Of a DNA stretch of 64,000 nucleotides, positions 1 through 8,180 are shown piece after piece (position 1 is the first letter of the stretch; the number at the start of each line of letters is the position of its first letter). The translations under genes and the position numbers were made by a program. Below the pieces are notes generated by a model. The model had not been told where the DNA came from. It saw nothing but the letters and a program-made list of their open reading frames with translations, and searched no databases. This DNA is from Flavobacterium sp. HSC-61S13 (GTDB lineage Bacteria; Bacteroidota; Bacteroidia; Flavobacteriales; Flavobacteriaceae), in the NCBI RefSeq assembly GCF_024171535.1, contig NZ_JALJZV010000005.1:1-64000 (forward strand), in the 5' to 3' direction.

Positions 1-171
1 AAGGCATTAATCCAAATTTCTCTGGGCTATTCCTTTGTAAAAGGTAGATTGCATACGCGTTACGCACCCGTGCGCCGGTCTCAAGGAAGCAAGCTTCCTC
101 TACCCCTCGACTTGCATGTGTTAAGCCTGCCGCTAGCGTTCATCCTGAGCCAGGATCAAACTCTTCATCGT
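1..171 (-). rRNA. 16S ribosomal RNA, 5' end only (partial)
   Basis: The reverse complement carries the universal 5' primer site AGAGTTTGATCCTGGCTCAG (minus strand 164 to 145) followed by GATGAACGCTAGCGGCAGGC and the V1/V2 region typical of Flavobacterium/Myroides-like 16S genes. Counting back seven bases from AGAGTTTG (E. coli position 8) puts the mature 5' end near 171. The gene runs off the left edge, so only about 170 of ~1500 nt are present. Its promoters lie to the right at 300-546. Confidence 0.97.
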
Positions 172-299
172 ATTTTTTTAATATGTTTAGATAGTTTGCG
201 CTAATTCTTGAAATCTTGCGATTTCCTTACTCTCTCTTATTTGCTGTCAATTCAATATGTCTATGAACGTGTCTTCTTGTCTTTCGCTTGTCTCTCAAA

Positions 300-340
300 G
301 CGGATGCAAAACTACAACTTCTTTTTTAAATGGCAAGCTT
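300..340 (-). promoter_or_regulatory. rRNA operon promoter, proximal
   Basis: On the minus strand a -7 element TAGTTTTG (314 to 307) follows a CTTG -33 element (337 to 334) with a 19-nt spacer. This fits the Bacteroidota consensus TTTG-N19-21-TAnnTTTG closely. It lies about 135 bp upstream of the 16S 5' end, so the leader would be roughly 130 nt. Confidence 0.6.
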
Positions 341-404
341 TTTGTTAGAAAAAAATTTCTTTTTATTTACTTGTCAATAATGTGTCAGAGCGTTGTTTCC
401 TTGC

Positions 405-446
405 GGATGGCAAAGATACAACTTTAATTATTTAAGAAACAAATTT
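405..446 (-). promoter_or_regulatory. rRNA operon promoter, middle (best match)
   Basis: On the minus strand TTTG (443 to 440), 21 nt of spacer and TATCTTTG (418 to 411) match the Bacteroidota housekeeping promoter exactly. The sequence just downstream (GCGGATG next to the -7) is repeated at the proximal promoter, which suggests a tandem promoter array. It points leftwards into the 16S gene. Confidence 0.7.
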
Positions 447-529
447 AATTTTTATAAAATTTTAAAGAGCGAACTCTTTATTCTTGTTTCTTATTTTTTA
501 ACTCCGTTTCTCAAAGAACTTCTGCGGTA

Positions 530-570
530 ATGCGAGTGCAAAAGTAGGCCTTTTTACCAGCATTCCTAAT
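530..570 (-). promoter_or_regulatory. possible distal rRNA promoter
   Basis: A perfect TAnnTTTG element (TACTTTTG, minus strand 546 to 539) sits in a context resembling the two nearer promoters. No TTTG is visible at the expected -33 position, so this is weaker. Confidence 0.35.
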
Positions 571-649
571 CTTTTATTCTTTTATTTTTGGTATTTCTCA
601 CGCTCTTTTCTTAACTGACTAGTATCCGTTGTTTTACCTCTTTTATTAT

Positions 650-1290
650 TTCTTGAATCGAAAGTCGGGATTGGTGATTCGAAGGTTCTCGTTTATGAAA
701 AGCGAATTACTATAGTAATCAGTAAACAGTGATCAGTGACTAGAGGAGTCACGTGAATCGAAAGTCGGAATTTGTGATTCGAAGGTTATCGTTAGTGAAA
801 AGCCGATTGTTCTAGTGATCAGTAATCGGTGATCAGTAATCGGTGATCAGTAATCGGTGATCAGTAACTAGCACGTGAATCGAAAGTCGGGATTTGGGAG
901 TCGAGGGTTCTCGTTTGTGAAAAAGCTATCTATATATGAGGAGTGAGAAATTAACAATAGCCGACGAATCTCGATTTTCGAATAACGAATTAGCAAAGAG
1001 TGACTAGAGGCTTCAAGTTTATAAAAAGTATCTATATATGAGGAGTGAGAAATTAACGACAGCCGACGAATCACGATTTTCGAATAACGAATTAGCAAAG
1101 AGTGACTAGAGGGTTCAAGTTTATAAAAAGTATCTATATATGTGGAGTGAGAAATTAACGATAGCCGACGAATCACGATTTTCGACTAACGAATCACGAA
1201 TTAGCAACGAGCAACTAGAGGGTTCAAGTTTATAAAAAGCTATCTGTATATGAGGAGTAAGAGATTCACACTAACCGACGATTCTCGATT
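650..1290. repeat. non-coding direct-repeat field (two repeat types)
   Basis: Three copies of a ~50-bp block (GAATCGAAAGTCGGGATT... followed by GATTCGAAGGTT) begin near 655, 753 and 873. Between them are 12-14 bp microrepeats built on GTGATCAGTAATCG (about 715-865). From about 927 to 1260 follow roughly four ~103-108 bp units containing TATCTATATATGAGG, GAGAAATTAAC, CGACGAATC and GACTAGAGG. A 102-codon open frame on the minus strand (868-1176) only translates the repeat units and has no protein features, so I do not call a gene. The rest of 172-650 is the rRNA leader and promoter region. Confidence 0.85.
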
Positions 1291-1309
1291 TACGATTCTC
1301 GATTTACGC

Positions 1310-1343
1310 AAAAAAGTCCGATGATCGATCATCGGACTTTTTA
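1310..1343 (-). terminator. intrinsic terminator of the dnaN transcript
   Basis: GTCCGATGATCGATCATCGGAC (1316-1337) is a perfect 22-bp palindrome flanked by A and T runs on both sides. It lies 22 bp past the dnaN stop codon on the minus strand and can act in both directions. Confidence 0.85.
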
Positions 1344-1365
1344 TTATATTTAAACAGGTAAAACC

Positions 1366-2484
1366 TTAATTGTTTAGCATTACCGGCATAACCAACATGG
1401 TTACGGTTTCTCCTTCATCCAATCCATCAACTGGAGTTAAAATCCCCGCGCGATTTGGCAAAGACATTTCCAACATGATTTCATCTGATTGTAGATTGTT
1501 TAACATCTCTGTCAAAAAACGAGAGTTAAATCCGATTTGCATATCGTCTCCTTGGTAGTCACAAGTCAAACGCTCATCTGCTTTGTTCGAATAATCGATA
1601 TCTTCCGCAGAAATATTTAACTCAGTACCCGCAATCTTCAAACGAATCTGATGCGTAGTCTTATTAGCATAAATAGCTACACGACGTACTGAACTTAAAA
1701 ATTGCGCACGATTGATCAATAATTTATTCGGATTCTCCTTTGGAATAACCGCTTCGTAGTTTGGATATTTACCATCGATCAAACGACAAGTCAACGTATA
1801 GTTTTCAAAAGAAAACTGTGCATTGGAATCGTTGTATTCAATTTTCACTTCTGCATCCGAAGTCATCAAGATATTCTTTAAAATATTCAACGGCTTTTTA
1901 GGCATGATAAAATTAGCTTGACTCGAAGAACTGATATCAGCACGCGAGTACTTCACTAATTTATGAGCATCTGTAGCTACAAAAATCAAACCCTCTGGAG
2001 AGAACTGAAAAAACACTCCAGACATCACTGGACGTAAATCGTCATTTCCTGCTGCAAAAATCGTTTTACTGATCGCTGTTGCCAAAACCTCAGCCGGAAC
2101 TCCTGTCGTAGAAGGATCTTCCAAAGTCTCTGCCTTCGGAAACTCATCTCCTTGCGCATAAGCCAAAACATATTTCCCTAAATCAGAACTGATCTCTATG
2201 GTATTATTTTCTTTAACGGTAAAAGTCAAAGGTTGTTCTGGGAAAGTTTTTAATGTTTCCAATAATAACTTCGCCGGAACTGCGATACTTCCTTGACTGG
2301 TAGATTCTATTTCTAGCTTAGCAGACATGGTTGTTTCTAAATCGGAAGACGAAACTTTTAATTCGCTATTATCCAATTCGAATAAGAAATTATCTAAAAT
2401 GTGTAAAGTATTACTACTATTGATAACACTTCCAAGAATCTGCAATTGTTTTAACAAATAGGAACTCGATACAATAAACTTCAT
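1366..2484 (-). CDS. dnaN: DNA polymerase III subunit beta (sliding clamp)
   Basis: The 372-residue protein has the length and three-domain pattern of the beta clamp, the ring that tethers DNA polymerase III to DNA. Family-typical segments are the N-terminal MKFIVSSSYLLKQLQ, the central DDLRPVMSGVFF and FVATDAHKLV, and the C-terminal end VMPVMLNN, which corresponds to the conserved VMPMRL-type tail. It is last in a leftward group after gldG (82-bp gap) and ends at a strong terminator. A TATATTTG -7 element sits about 45 bp upstream, so it may also have its own promoter. No dnaA or origin is visible nearby. Confidence 0.97.
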   Translation of the reverse strand: MKFIVSSSYLLKQLQILGSVINSSNTLHILDNFLFELDNSELKVSSSDLETTMSAKLEIESTSQGSIAVPAKLLLETLKTFPEQPLTFTVKENNTIEISSDLGKYVLAYAQGDEFPKAETLEDPSTTGVPAEVLATAISKTIFAAGNDDLRPVMSGVFFQFSPEGLIFVATDAHKLVKYSRADISSSSQANFIMPKKPLNILKNILMTSDAEVKIEYNDSNAQFSFENYTLTCRLIDGKYPNYEAVIPKENPNKLLINRAQFLSSVRRVAIYANKTTHQIRLKIAGTELNISAEDIDYSNKADERLTCDYQGDDMQIGFNSRFLTEMLNNLQSDEIMLEMSLPNRAGILTPVDGLDEGETVTMLVMPVMLNN

Positions 2485-2524
2485 GTTATTTTGCTTTTTT
2501 AGGTGTAAAATTACTTTTACATTT

Positions 2525-2537
2525 TACAAATATATCG
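2525..2537 (-). promoter_or_regulatory. possible dnaN promoter (-7 element)
   Basis: TATATTTG on the minus strand (2534 to 2527) matches the TAnnTTTG -7 consensus in the gldG-dnaN gap. No well-spaced TTTG is visible upstream, so support rests on the -7 element alone. Confidence 0.35.
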
Positions 2538-2566
2538 GATTATAACCAATTATAAAAGAATTTTTA

Positions 2567-4255
2567 TTAACACTTACGCGCAAATCGTTTCTTTCTATAA
2601 AAAGTGAAGCCCAAACCGAAAATTAAAAGGAAAAACAGTGGTAATCCGACAGTTATTATTTGAATATAGCTATAACGTTCATATACTTTTTGTTTGTCCA
2701 ACAAGGGCAAGCTGACATTTTTTGAACGGATGTTAATAAGTCCCGAGTCATCCAGGAGATAATTCACCGTGTTCAGTAAAAACTCTTTATTTCCATAGAG
2801 TTTATTAGTCCATTTATCATAGCCCAACTCTAAGGGTTGAAAATTTTGATCCAATTGGTTTCTAATTACATCGCCATCTGCAATAACCACCATTTGATTC
2901 GCAGGACTCTGTTCTTTATAGTTTTTTGGCTTAAATGGCAAAATCCGATTTTGATAGACCGATTTAAAATTACCCTCTAGTAATACGGCCAAATTATAAA
3001 ACCCTTTGTCTTGATAATCCGCCGGAGTCACTTCTTCATTTACCATATCCAACGATATCTGTGCCGGAGTACCAACCGCTGCAGAATTACGAGATGACTG
3101 TAATAAGATCGTTTTATGAATTCCATTCTTTAAAGTATCGATGGCATTGGCAAAATCAAACTTAACCCCTTCGATATTCTTAACTATAGGATGATCTCCC
3201 TGAGGATACGCAAAAGGAGCGAATTTCCATAGAAATTCCTCGTATTGCGTTTCACTGCCCTGACGTCCCACCGCCAGTTTAATCGGAGTTGCTTGTTCGT
3301 CTTTAACCAACACCGGATTCACGCGTACGCCATACTTAAATAACATTTCTCCCAGACTTTGATCTTTCGGATACGCCATCATCACTCCAGTTTGGTTTAA
3401 ACTATCCATATCTGCCTGAACCTGATCAATCAGCCAAATCGTTTTTCCGCCATTCATAATAAACTGATCCAAAACTTCAATTTTCTCTTCAGAAAATTGC
3501 TTGCTCGGTTTCGCAATTATCGCCAGGTCATACTTCTGCAATTCCTCTAAACTACGCACCGGATTTGTCGCTACAGAATCCAAAGTAAACGGTCCGATAA
3601 AATAATTCTCACGTACTGACTTCAAGAAATCAGCTATATAATGATCATCCAATTCCCCATTACCTTTGATAATGGCAATTTTCTTTTGTTTTTCCGAGAT
3701 AACTCGATGAATCGCATCGGTAATCGCATATTCCAAATGCTGTACAGAACTAATTACTTTTTCTTCAGTATTCGCCCCCATCATGTTTTTCAACAATGGG
3801 ATTTGTGTTGTTTTTGTACCGTAAGTGGCAACAGCCCAAGGAAAAACCATTTCCTGTACCTGTTTTCCCTTATCAGCTACCGTGATATTAATCGGCTTCA
3901 TGCCCGCTTCAAACAAAGCTCGAGCGGTTTCCATCTTTTCATCCTCCGATTCAATCGGATTGATAAACTGAAAATTAATATTGGAATTATAGGCTTTGAA
4001 CTCTTCGAGCAATTGCCTGGTTTCCGTTTGCAACCTCTTGAATTCTTGAGGAAATTGTCCTTCCAAAAATACATCGACAAACAAAGGCTCCTTAACCCCT
4101 TTAATCACTTCTAACGAAGTTTCCGACAAGGTATAACGATTATCCTGAGTTAAATCCCAACGCTTGAAGACATAAGATCCCAATACATTGACTAAAACCA
4201 GCAGTACAACAACTCCCAATAACGATATAATGCGCTGTTTGCGTTTTGTATTCAT
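2567..4255 (-). CDS. gldG: gliding motility ABC transporter auxiliary protein GldG
   Basis: The 562-residue protein has an N-terminal membrane segment (about residues 9-28), a long extracytoplasmic region of the ABC-type uncharacterised transport family, and a C-terminal membrane segment (about 530-550) followed by a basic tail. The opening WDLTQDNRYTLSE and the segment VFLEGQFPQEFKRLQ are characteristic of GldG. In F. johnsoniae GldG works with GldF and the ATPase GldA and is needed for gliding. Its start codon overlaps the gldF stop by one base (TAATG), so the two are translationally coupled. GldA is not in this window, as is usual because it is encoded elsewhere. Confidence 0.95.
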   Translation of the reverse strand: MNTKRKQRIISLLGVVVLLVLVNVLGSYVFKRWDLTQDNRYTLSETSLEVIKGVKEPLFVDVFLEGQFPQEFKRLQTETRQLLEEFKAYNSNINFQFINPIESEDEKMETARALFEAGMKPINITVADKGKQVQEMVFPWAVATYGTKTTQIPLLKNMMGANTEEKVISSVQHLEYAITDAIHRVISEKQKKIAIIKGNGELDDHYIADFLKSVRENYFIGPFTLDSVATNPVRSLEELQKYDLAIIAKPSKQFSEEKIEVLDQFIMNGGKTIWLIDQVQADMDSLNQTGVMMAYPKDQSLGEMLFKYGVRVNPVLVKDEQATPIKLAVGRQGSETQYEEFLWKFAPFAYPQGDHPIVKNIEGVKFDFANAIDTLKNGIHKTILLQSSRNSAAVGTPAQISLDMVNEEVTPADYQDKGFYNLAVLLEGNFKSVYQNRILPFKPKNYKEQSPANQMVVIADGDVIRNQLDQNFQPLELGYDKWTNKLYGNKEFLLNTVNYLLDDSGLINIRSKNVSLPLLDKQKVYERYSYIQIITVGLPLFFLLIFGLGFTFYRKKRFARKC

Positions 4256-4980
4256 TACTTTTTCATGGATTTAATTTTAAAAATAGTCGCACTCAAAAAG
4301 AATATAGCGAAACTAACAAAATACAGTATATCTCGAGTGTCTAACACACCGCGCCCCATACTCTTAAAATGAGAATTTATTCCGAAGTTAGCTATAATAC
4401 CACTCCAGCTGCCTCCTATTTTGCTCCATTCATCGATACCTACAAAAAACAAAAAACACAGCAACACAGCGATTATAAAGGATACGATTTGATTTTCTGA
4501 TAAGGTAGAAGCAAATATTCCGATTGCCGTATAAGCACCGATTAAGAATAACAATCCAAAATAAGATCCCCATGTACTTCCCCAATCAAAATGGGTACCT
4601 GCCAACGACAGATCTGATACAACCCACACATAAATCAATGTAGGAATTACCGCCATTACGATCAGCACAAAAGCACCTAAAAACTTACCCATAACAATTT
4701 CCCAGATACGCAGTGGTTTGGTCAACAACAGCTCCATAGTACCTTGTTTTATCTCTTCAGAAAAACTCTTCATCGTGACAGCTGGAATCAAGAAAATTAA
4801 AATCCAGGGTGCCAAGCTAAAAAACGGATTGATATCGGCATAACCGCTTTGTAAAATATTGTAATTACCGTCGAAAACCCATAGGAAGAGTCCGTTTAAC
4901 ACCAAAAAGACAGCCATAACAAGATAGCCCATTAAGGAGCCAAAAAAGGATTTGATTTCGCGAAATAAAAGTGCGTTCAT
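4255..4980 (-). CDS. gldF: gliding motility ABC transporter permease GldF
   Basis: This 241-residue ABC-2 type permease has about six predicted membrane helices. The segment SFSEEIKQGTMELLLTKPL is the conserved cytoplasmic loop of the ABC-2 family. It pairs with GldG (one-base overlap) and presumably with an unlinked GldA ATPase. It follows a small monooxygenase-like gene by 9 bp, so it is in the same leftward operon. Confidence 0.95.
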   Translation of the reverse strand: MNALLFREIKSFFGSLMGYLVMAVFLVLNGLFLWVFDGNYNILQSGYADINPFFSLAPWILIFLIPAVTMKSFSEEIKQGTMELLLTKPLRIWEIVMGKFLGAFVLIVMAVIPTLIYVWVVSDLSLAGTHFDWGSTWGSYFGLLFLIGAYTAIGIFASTLSENQIVSFIIAVLLCFLFFVGIDEWSKIGGSWSGIIANFGINSHFKSMGRGVLDTRDILYFVSFAIFFLSATIFKIKSMKK

Positions 4981-4989
4981 CTTTAAATT

Positions 4990-5286
4990 TTAGGGTAAAG
5001 TAACTATTTTATCTACACTCCAAGCCTGTGGCTTATCATTGAAAAGCGTTTTAACGAACGACCAAATTTCTCTAAAGGTTTCGGATTTTCGGTAGTCTTC
5101 AAGGTCACTCTCCTGCCCCCAATAACTGTAGGTAAAAAAGATCGAAGGATTTTCTTTGTCCTGATACAATTCTAAAAACTGGTTGCCTGGATAATGACGC
5201 ACAACTTCTTTTACCGTATCGAAATGCGCTAAAAAAACCGGTATTTTTTCTTCATGAAAACTCATTTTCACAATTCTAACAAACAT
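4990..5286 (-). CDS. antibiotic biosynthesis monooxygenase (ABM) domain protein
   Basis: The 98-residue protein has the dimeric ferredoxin-like ABM fold pattern: F-L-x-H-F segment, FLELYQDKENP, FFTYSYWGQESDL and a late helix. ABM proteins include quinol and heme-degrading monooxygenases, but many have no known substrate and this sequence does not specify one. It sits 15 bp after the SAM hydroxide adenosyltransferase and 9 bp before gldF. I recall this neighbourhood from other flavobacteria, which suggests a housekeeping rather than antibiotic role. The ATG at 5286 is the only sensible start. Confidence 0.8.
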   Translation of the reverse strand: MFVRIVKMSFHEEKIPVFLAHFDTVKEVVRHYPGNQFLELYQDKENPSIFFTYSYWGQESDLEDYRKSETFREIWSFVKTLFNDKPQAWSVDKIVTLP

Positions 5287-5300
5287 AATATCTCTTTTTG

Positions 5301-6122
5301 TTATTCATCAAACTCAATGGTAATAGTATCTCGATATTCCAGTCCCAACAAGATCTTAGGAGAACCGGTAGTCAATGGATTAGCGCGATAGAGTGAAAAC
5401 TGCAAATAGCCCAATTCATTGAAGATAGCGAGTAACTCCCCTTCTCTAGATTTTAAAGATGCGGAATCCGTAATTTTAAAGTCGGAAAAATACTTATTTA
5501 TTCTCTTAATCGGTCGGTTTTTTACATTTATTATAAAGTTTCTTTCCCCTTTAATCTCATCGAACATTTTCTGGGTTATATTACTGACTGCGTTACCAAA
5601 GTGATCTTCATAAATGATATTACCTCTAATGCTGTCATTATCTTTCGCCACTACCGCTTTTAGTTCACTAACTCCAACTATGGTCTCAGCGGGTTGCCCT
5701 AATTCAGCTAGCGGTGTTCCCTCGGCAATTTTAGCTGCGCTTGCAATAAACACATCCATAGATGGCGTTCCGATTTCAAAATCGAGATAAACCACTTGAT
5801 CCGCTTGTTTGTCCGTGGTCAGAAAACTCATAATACCGTTGTCTGCAGAAATAAAATAATGACCGTCTAAAAACATGGCTAATGGTCGACTAATTTCAGT
5901 CAATTCAGCATCTACACCAATGATGTGTATGGTGCCTTTAGAAAAATTCTGATAGGCTCCTGAAATAACATAACCCGCTTGACTGATGTTGAAATAATCA
6001 ATACAATGAGAAATATCAACAATCTGACAATCACGAATATAGGAAATTATTTTTCCTTTAATCGCACCGACAAAATAGTCTTTCGTTCCGTAATCTGTTG
6101 TTAAAGTAATGATAGTTTCCAT
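5301..6122 (-). CDS. SAM hydroxide adenosyltransferase (DUF62 family)
   Basis: The enzyme family splits S-adenosylmethionine with water-derived hydroxide to adenosine and methionine. Diagnostic segments are LTTDYGTKDYFVGAIKG near the N-terminus, FISADNGIMSF in the middle and EDHFGNAVSNI before the C-terminal beta domain. I chose the ATG at 6122 (METIITLTTDYG), giving 273 residues, rather than an upstream TTG at 6185, because the extra 21 residues are not family-like and cut into the divergent promoter region shared with phoH. It is the first gene of the leftward group leading to gldF, gldG and dnaN. Confidence 0.92.
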   Translation of the reverse strand: METIITLTTDYGTKDYFVGAIKGKIISYIRDCQIVDISHCIDYFNISQAGYVISGAYQNFSKGTIHIIGVDAELTEISRPLAMFLDGHYFISADNGIMSFLTTDKQADQVVYLDFEIGTPSMDVFIASAAKIAEGTPLAELGQPAETIVGVSELKAVVAKDNDSIRGNIIYEDHFGNAVSNITQKMFDEIKGERNFIINVKNRPIKRINKYFSDFKITDSASLKSREGELLAIFNELGYLQFSLYRANPLTTGSPKILLGLEYRDTITIEFDE

Positions 6123-6219
6123 TATATATTTTTTACTATTTGATCGATAGTATAGAATTTTTGTATTAGCTTTGAGTAATTGCAAAATTAGTTTATTTTT
6201 TAATTAAATCTCACCCCAT

Positions 6220-7179
6220 TTGAACGAAAGAACTATAGAACTAACAGAAATTACAGCTAAAGAATTTTGGGGACCACAAGATACCCATTTAGAAACTCTT
6301 AAACGCCTCTATCCCAAATTAAAACTAATAGCGAGAGGCTCTTTGTTAAAAATATATGGGGAGGATGAAATCCTCGATGAATTTGAATTGAGATTTCATC
6401 GCTTGGTGAAGTTTTTTTCGAAATACAACCGTATGGATGAAAATTCGATGGAACGGATCGTTATGGATGATGGACCACAACAGATGAACCCCAGTGATAA
6501 AATACTGGTCCATGGAGTTGGAGGAAAACTAATCAAAGCACTAACACCGAATCAACAACGCTTGGTACATTTCGTTGAAAACAACGATATGGTTTTTGCC
6601 ATAGGTCCCGCAGGAACAGGAAAAACCTATACCGGTGTTGCTTTAGCCGTACGAGCTTTAAAGGAAAAGCAAGTAAAACGCATTATTTTGACCCGTCCCG
6701 CGGTTGAAGCAGGTGAAAACCTCGGTTTCTTACCCGGAGATATGAAGGAAAAGCTCGATCCGTATATGCAGCCGCTTTATGATGCCTTACGGGATATGTT
6801 ACCTCCGCAAACCCTAGAAGATTATCTGGCTAAAGGAGTTATTCAAATCGCTCCGCTGGCATTTATGAGAGGACGTACATTAGACCATGCCTTTGTCATT
6901 TTAGATGAAGCTCAAAATACCACACACTCTCAGATGAAAATGTTTCTAACCCGTATGGGAAAAGATGCAAAGTTTATTATCACCGGTGACCCTGGACAGA
7001 TCGATTTACCGAGAAAAGTTAGTTCAGGACTTAAAGAAGCCCTGCATATTCTAAAAGATGTTGAGGGAATCGGAATGATCTATTTAGACGACAAGGATAT
7101 CGTGAGACACCGTTTGGTTAAAAAAATCGTTGCCGCCTATAAAACCATGGAAGAGCAGATTGAAATACAAAAATCATAG
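6220..7179 (+). CDS. phoH: PhoH-like ATPase
   Basis: The 319-residue protein has an N-terminal KH-like region followed by a P-loop ATPase domain. Walker A is GPAGTGKT (residues 129-136) and Walker B is FVILDEAQN (about 224-232). The family is cytoplasmic and linked to RNA metabolism and phosphate stress in some bacteria, but its exact role is unclear. The start is a TTG (NERTIELTEIT follows), which agrees with the usual N-terminus in flavobacteria; no in-frame ATG is near. It is divergent from the SAM hydrolase gene (97-bp gap) and ends at a strong hairpin. Confidence 0.93.
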   Translation: MNERTIELTEITAKEFWGPQDTHLETLKRLYPKLKLIARGSLLKIYGEDEILDEFELRFHRLVKFFSKYNRMDENSMERIVMDDGPQQMNPSDKILVHGVGGKLIKALTPNQQRLVHFVENNDMVFAIGPAGTGKTYTGVALAVRALKEKQVKRIILTRPAVEAGENLGFLPGDMKEKLDPYMQPLYDALRDMLPPQTLEDYLAKGVIQIAPLAFMRGRTLDHAFVILDEAQNTTHSQMKMFLTRMGKDAKFIITGDPGQIDLPRKVSSGLKEALHILKDVEGIGMIYLDDKDIVRHRLVKKIVAAYKTMEEQIEIQKS

Positions 7180-7220
7180 CTCAAACCGGAAACAGCAACC
7201 AGCAACTTAATCTTATAAAA

Positions 7221-7260
7221 AACCGGGGCTATCTCTTTGAGATAGCCCCGGTTACTTTTT
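7221..7260. terminator. bidirectional intrinsic terminator
   Basis: AACCGGGGCTATCTC pairs perfectly with GAGATAGCCCCGGTT around a TTT loop (7221-7253), with A and T runs on the two sides. It lies between the converging phoH and the META-domain gene and can serve both. Confidence 0.9.
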
Positions 7261-7276
7261 GTAAAATCTAACTTAA

Positions 7277-8074
7277 TTATAGAGAGACATAAGTATCTCT
7301 TCTAAAAACCATCTTGCGCTCGTGATCGATAAACAAGTGCAATTCGTCTTCAACCAATTTAAATTTATTAGAATGTTCTAATACATTTAAAAGCTCTTTT
7401 TCACGAACAAATTCATCAACTGATTTTTCGGGAGCCATAATATTCTTAAATTGTATACCGTCGCCTTCACAAGCCAGGTCACCATAAATAATATGATTAC
7501 CACCACTACCTGAAAAACTCTTGGTGCTCACATCAATATTAATCAATGGAATTTGATCAATATTTAAATCCTCTACTTTCTTATCCTCGAAAGATTGCAA
7601 AATCCAACTACCTGATAATTTAGGTTCAAAAATATAATAACCGTATCCAGCAAAATCGGAAACCACTTCATTGCTGTGTGTATTTCTCTTCAGATGTACC
7701 GCTATCGAATGATCATATTCAATTCCAGTGAAAATATCAGAAGTCAACTCTTCATAAATCACGATCTCAATTTCCTCTCTTTTCGTTTGTGCTCTATACA
7801 CTTTGGTTTCTCCAACCTGTATCGAATCAACATACGGAAACACTATTGTCTCATCTGCTTTTGATGCAGAATAAATTATTCCCTTTTTACTAATGGAAAT
7901 ATTCCAAAAAGGTTCATTGCCCACTGCTTTAAAAAAAGACTCATCTTCATTCTTTTTCTTTGAACCATTATCTTTCGCATTCTTTCTAGAATCCTTAGAG
8001 CGTTTTTCGTTGTTCGGCTCAATTCCAGAGCTCGGAAACAAAGATATAGTAAGTGCTAATATCATATTACTCAA
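7277..8074 (-). CDS. exported META/HslJ-like domain protein
   Basis: The N-terminus carries a short hydrophobic stretch (MILALTISLFPSS) like a weak signal peptide, then a charged linker. A COG3650-like segment with VGNEPFWNISI lies at about residues 51-61, and a C-terminal META (HslJ/DUF306) domain begins near LSGSWILQSF. The META domain is found in envelope proteins connected with stress or antibiotic resistance; no activity can be assigned. The start is a TTG at 8074 or the ATG nine bases later; an upstream GTGAAAAGA is out of frame, so the signal peptide looks shortened. Confidence 0.7.
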   Translation of the reverse strand: MSNMILALTISLFPSSGIEPNNEKRSKDSRKNAKDNGSKKKNEDESFFKAVGNEPFWNISISKKGIIYSASKADETIVFPYVDSIQVGETKVYRAQTKREEIEIVIYEELTSDIFTGIEYDHSIAVHLKRNTHSNEVVSDFAGYGYYIFEPKLSGSWILQSFEDKKVEDLNIDQIPLINIDVSTKSFSGSGGNHIIYGDLACEGDGIQFKNIMAPEKSVDEFVREKELLNVLEHSNKFKLVEDELHLFIDHERKMVFRRDTYVSL

Positions 8075-8180
8075 ATTTTCTTTTCACAATTGTAAGATTC
8101 AAAGAATATACCAAAAAAAGATTTAATTGTTTTTTTAAGAATTAATTAATACTTTTCTGCCAATTTGGGTCATTTTTAAC

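Noticed and set aside
868..1176. 102-codon open frame, minus strand
   Set aside because: It consists of three near-identical peptide repeats that follow the DNA repeat unit; no start context, no protein-like codon pattern.
1310..2600. Replication origin next to dnaN
   Set aside because: No dnaA gene or cluster of DnaA boxes is visible; in flavobacteria dnaN is commonly next to gldG and away from the origin.
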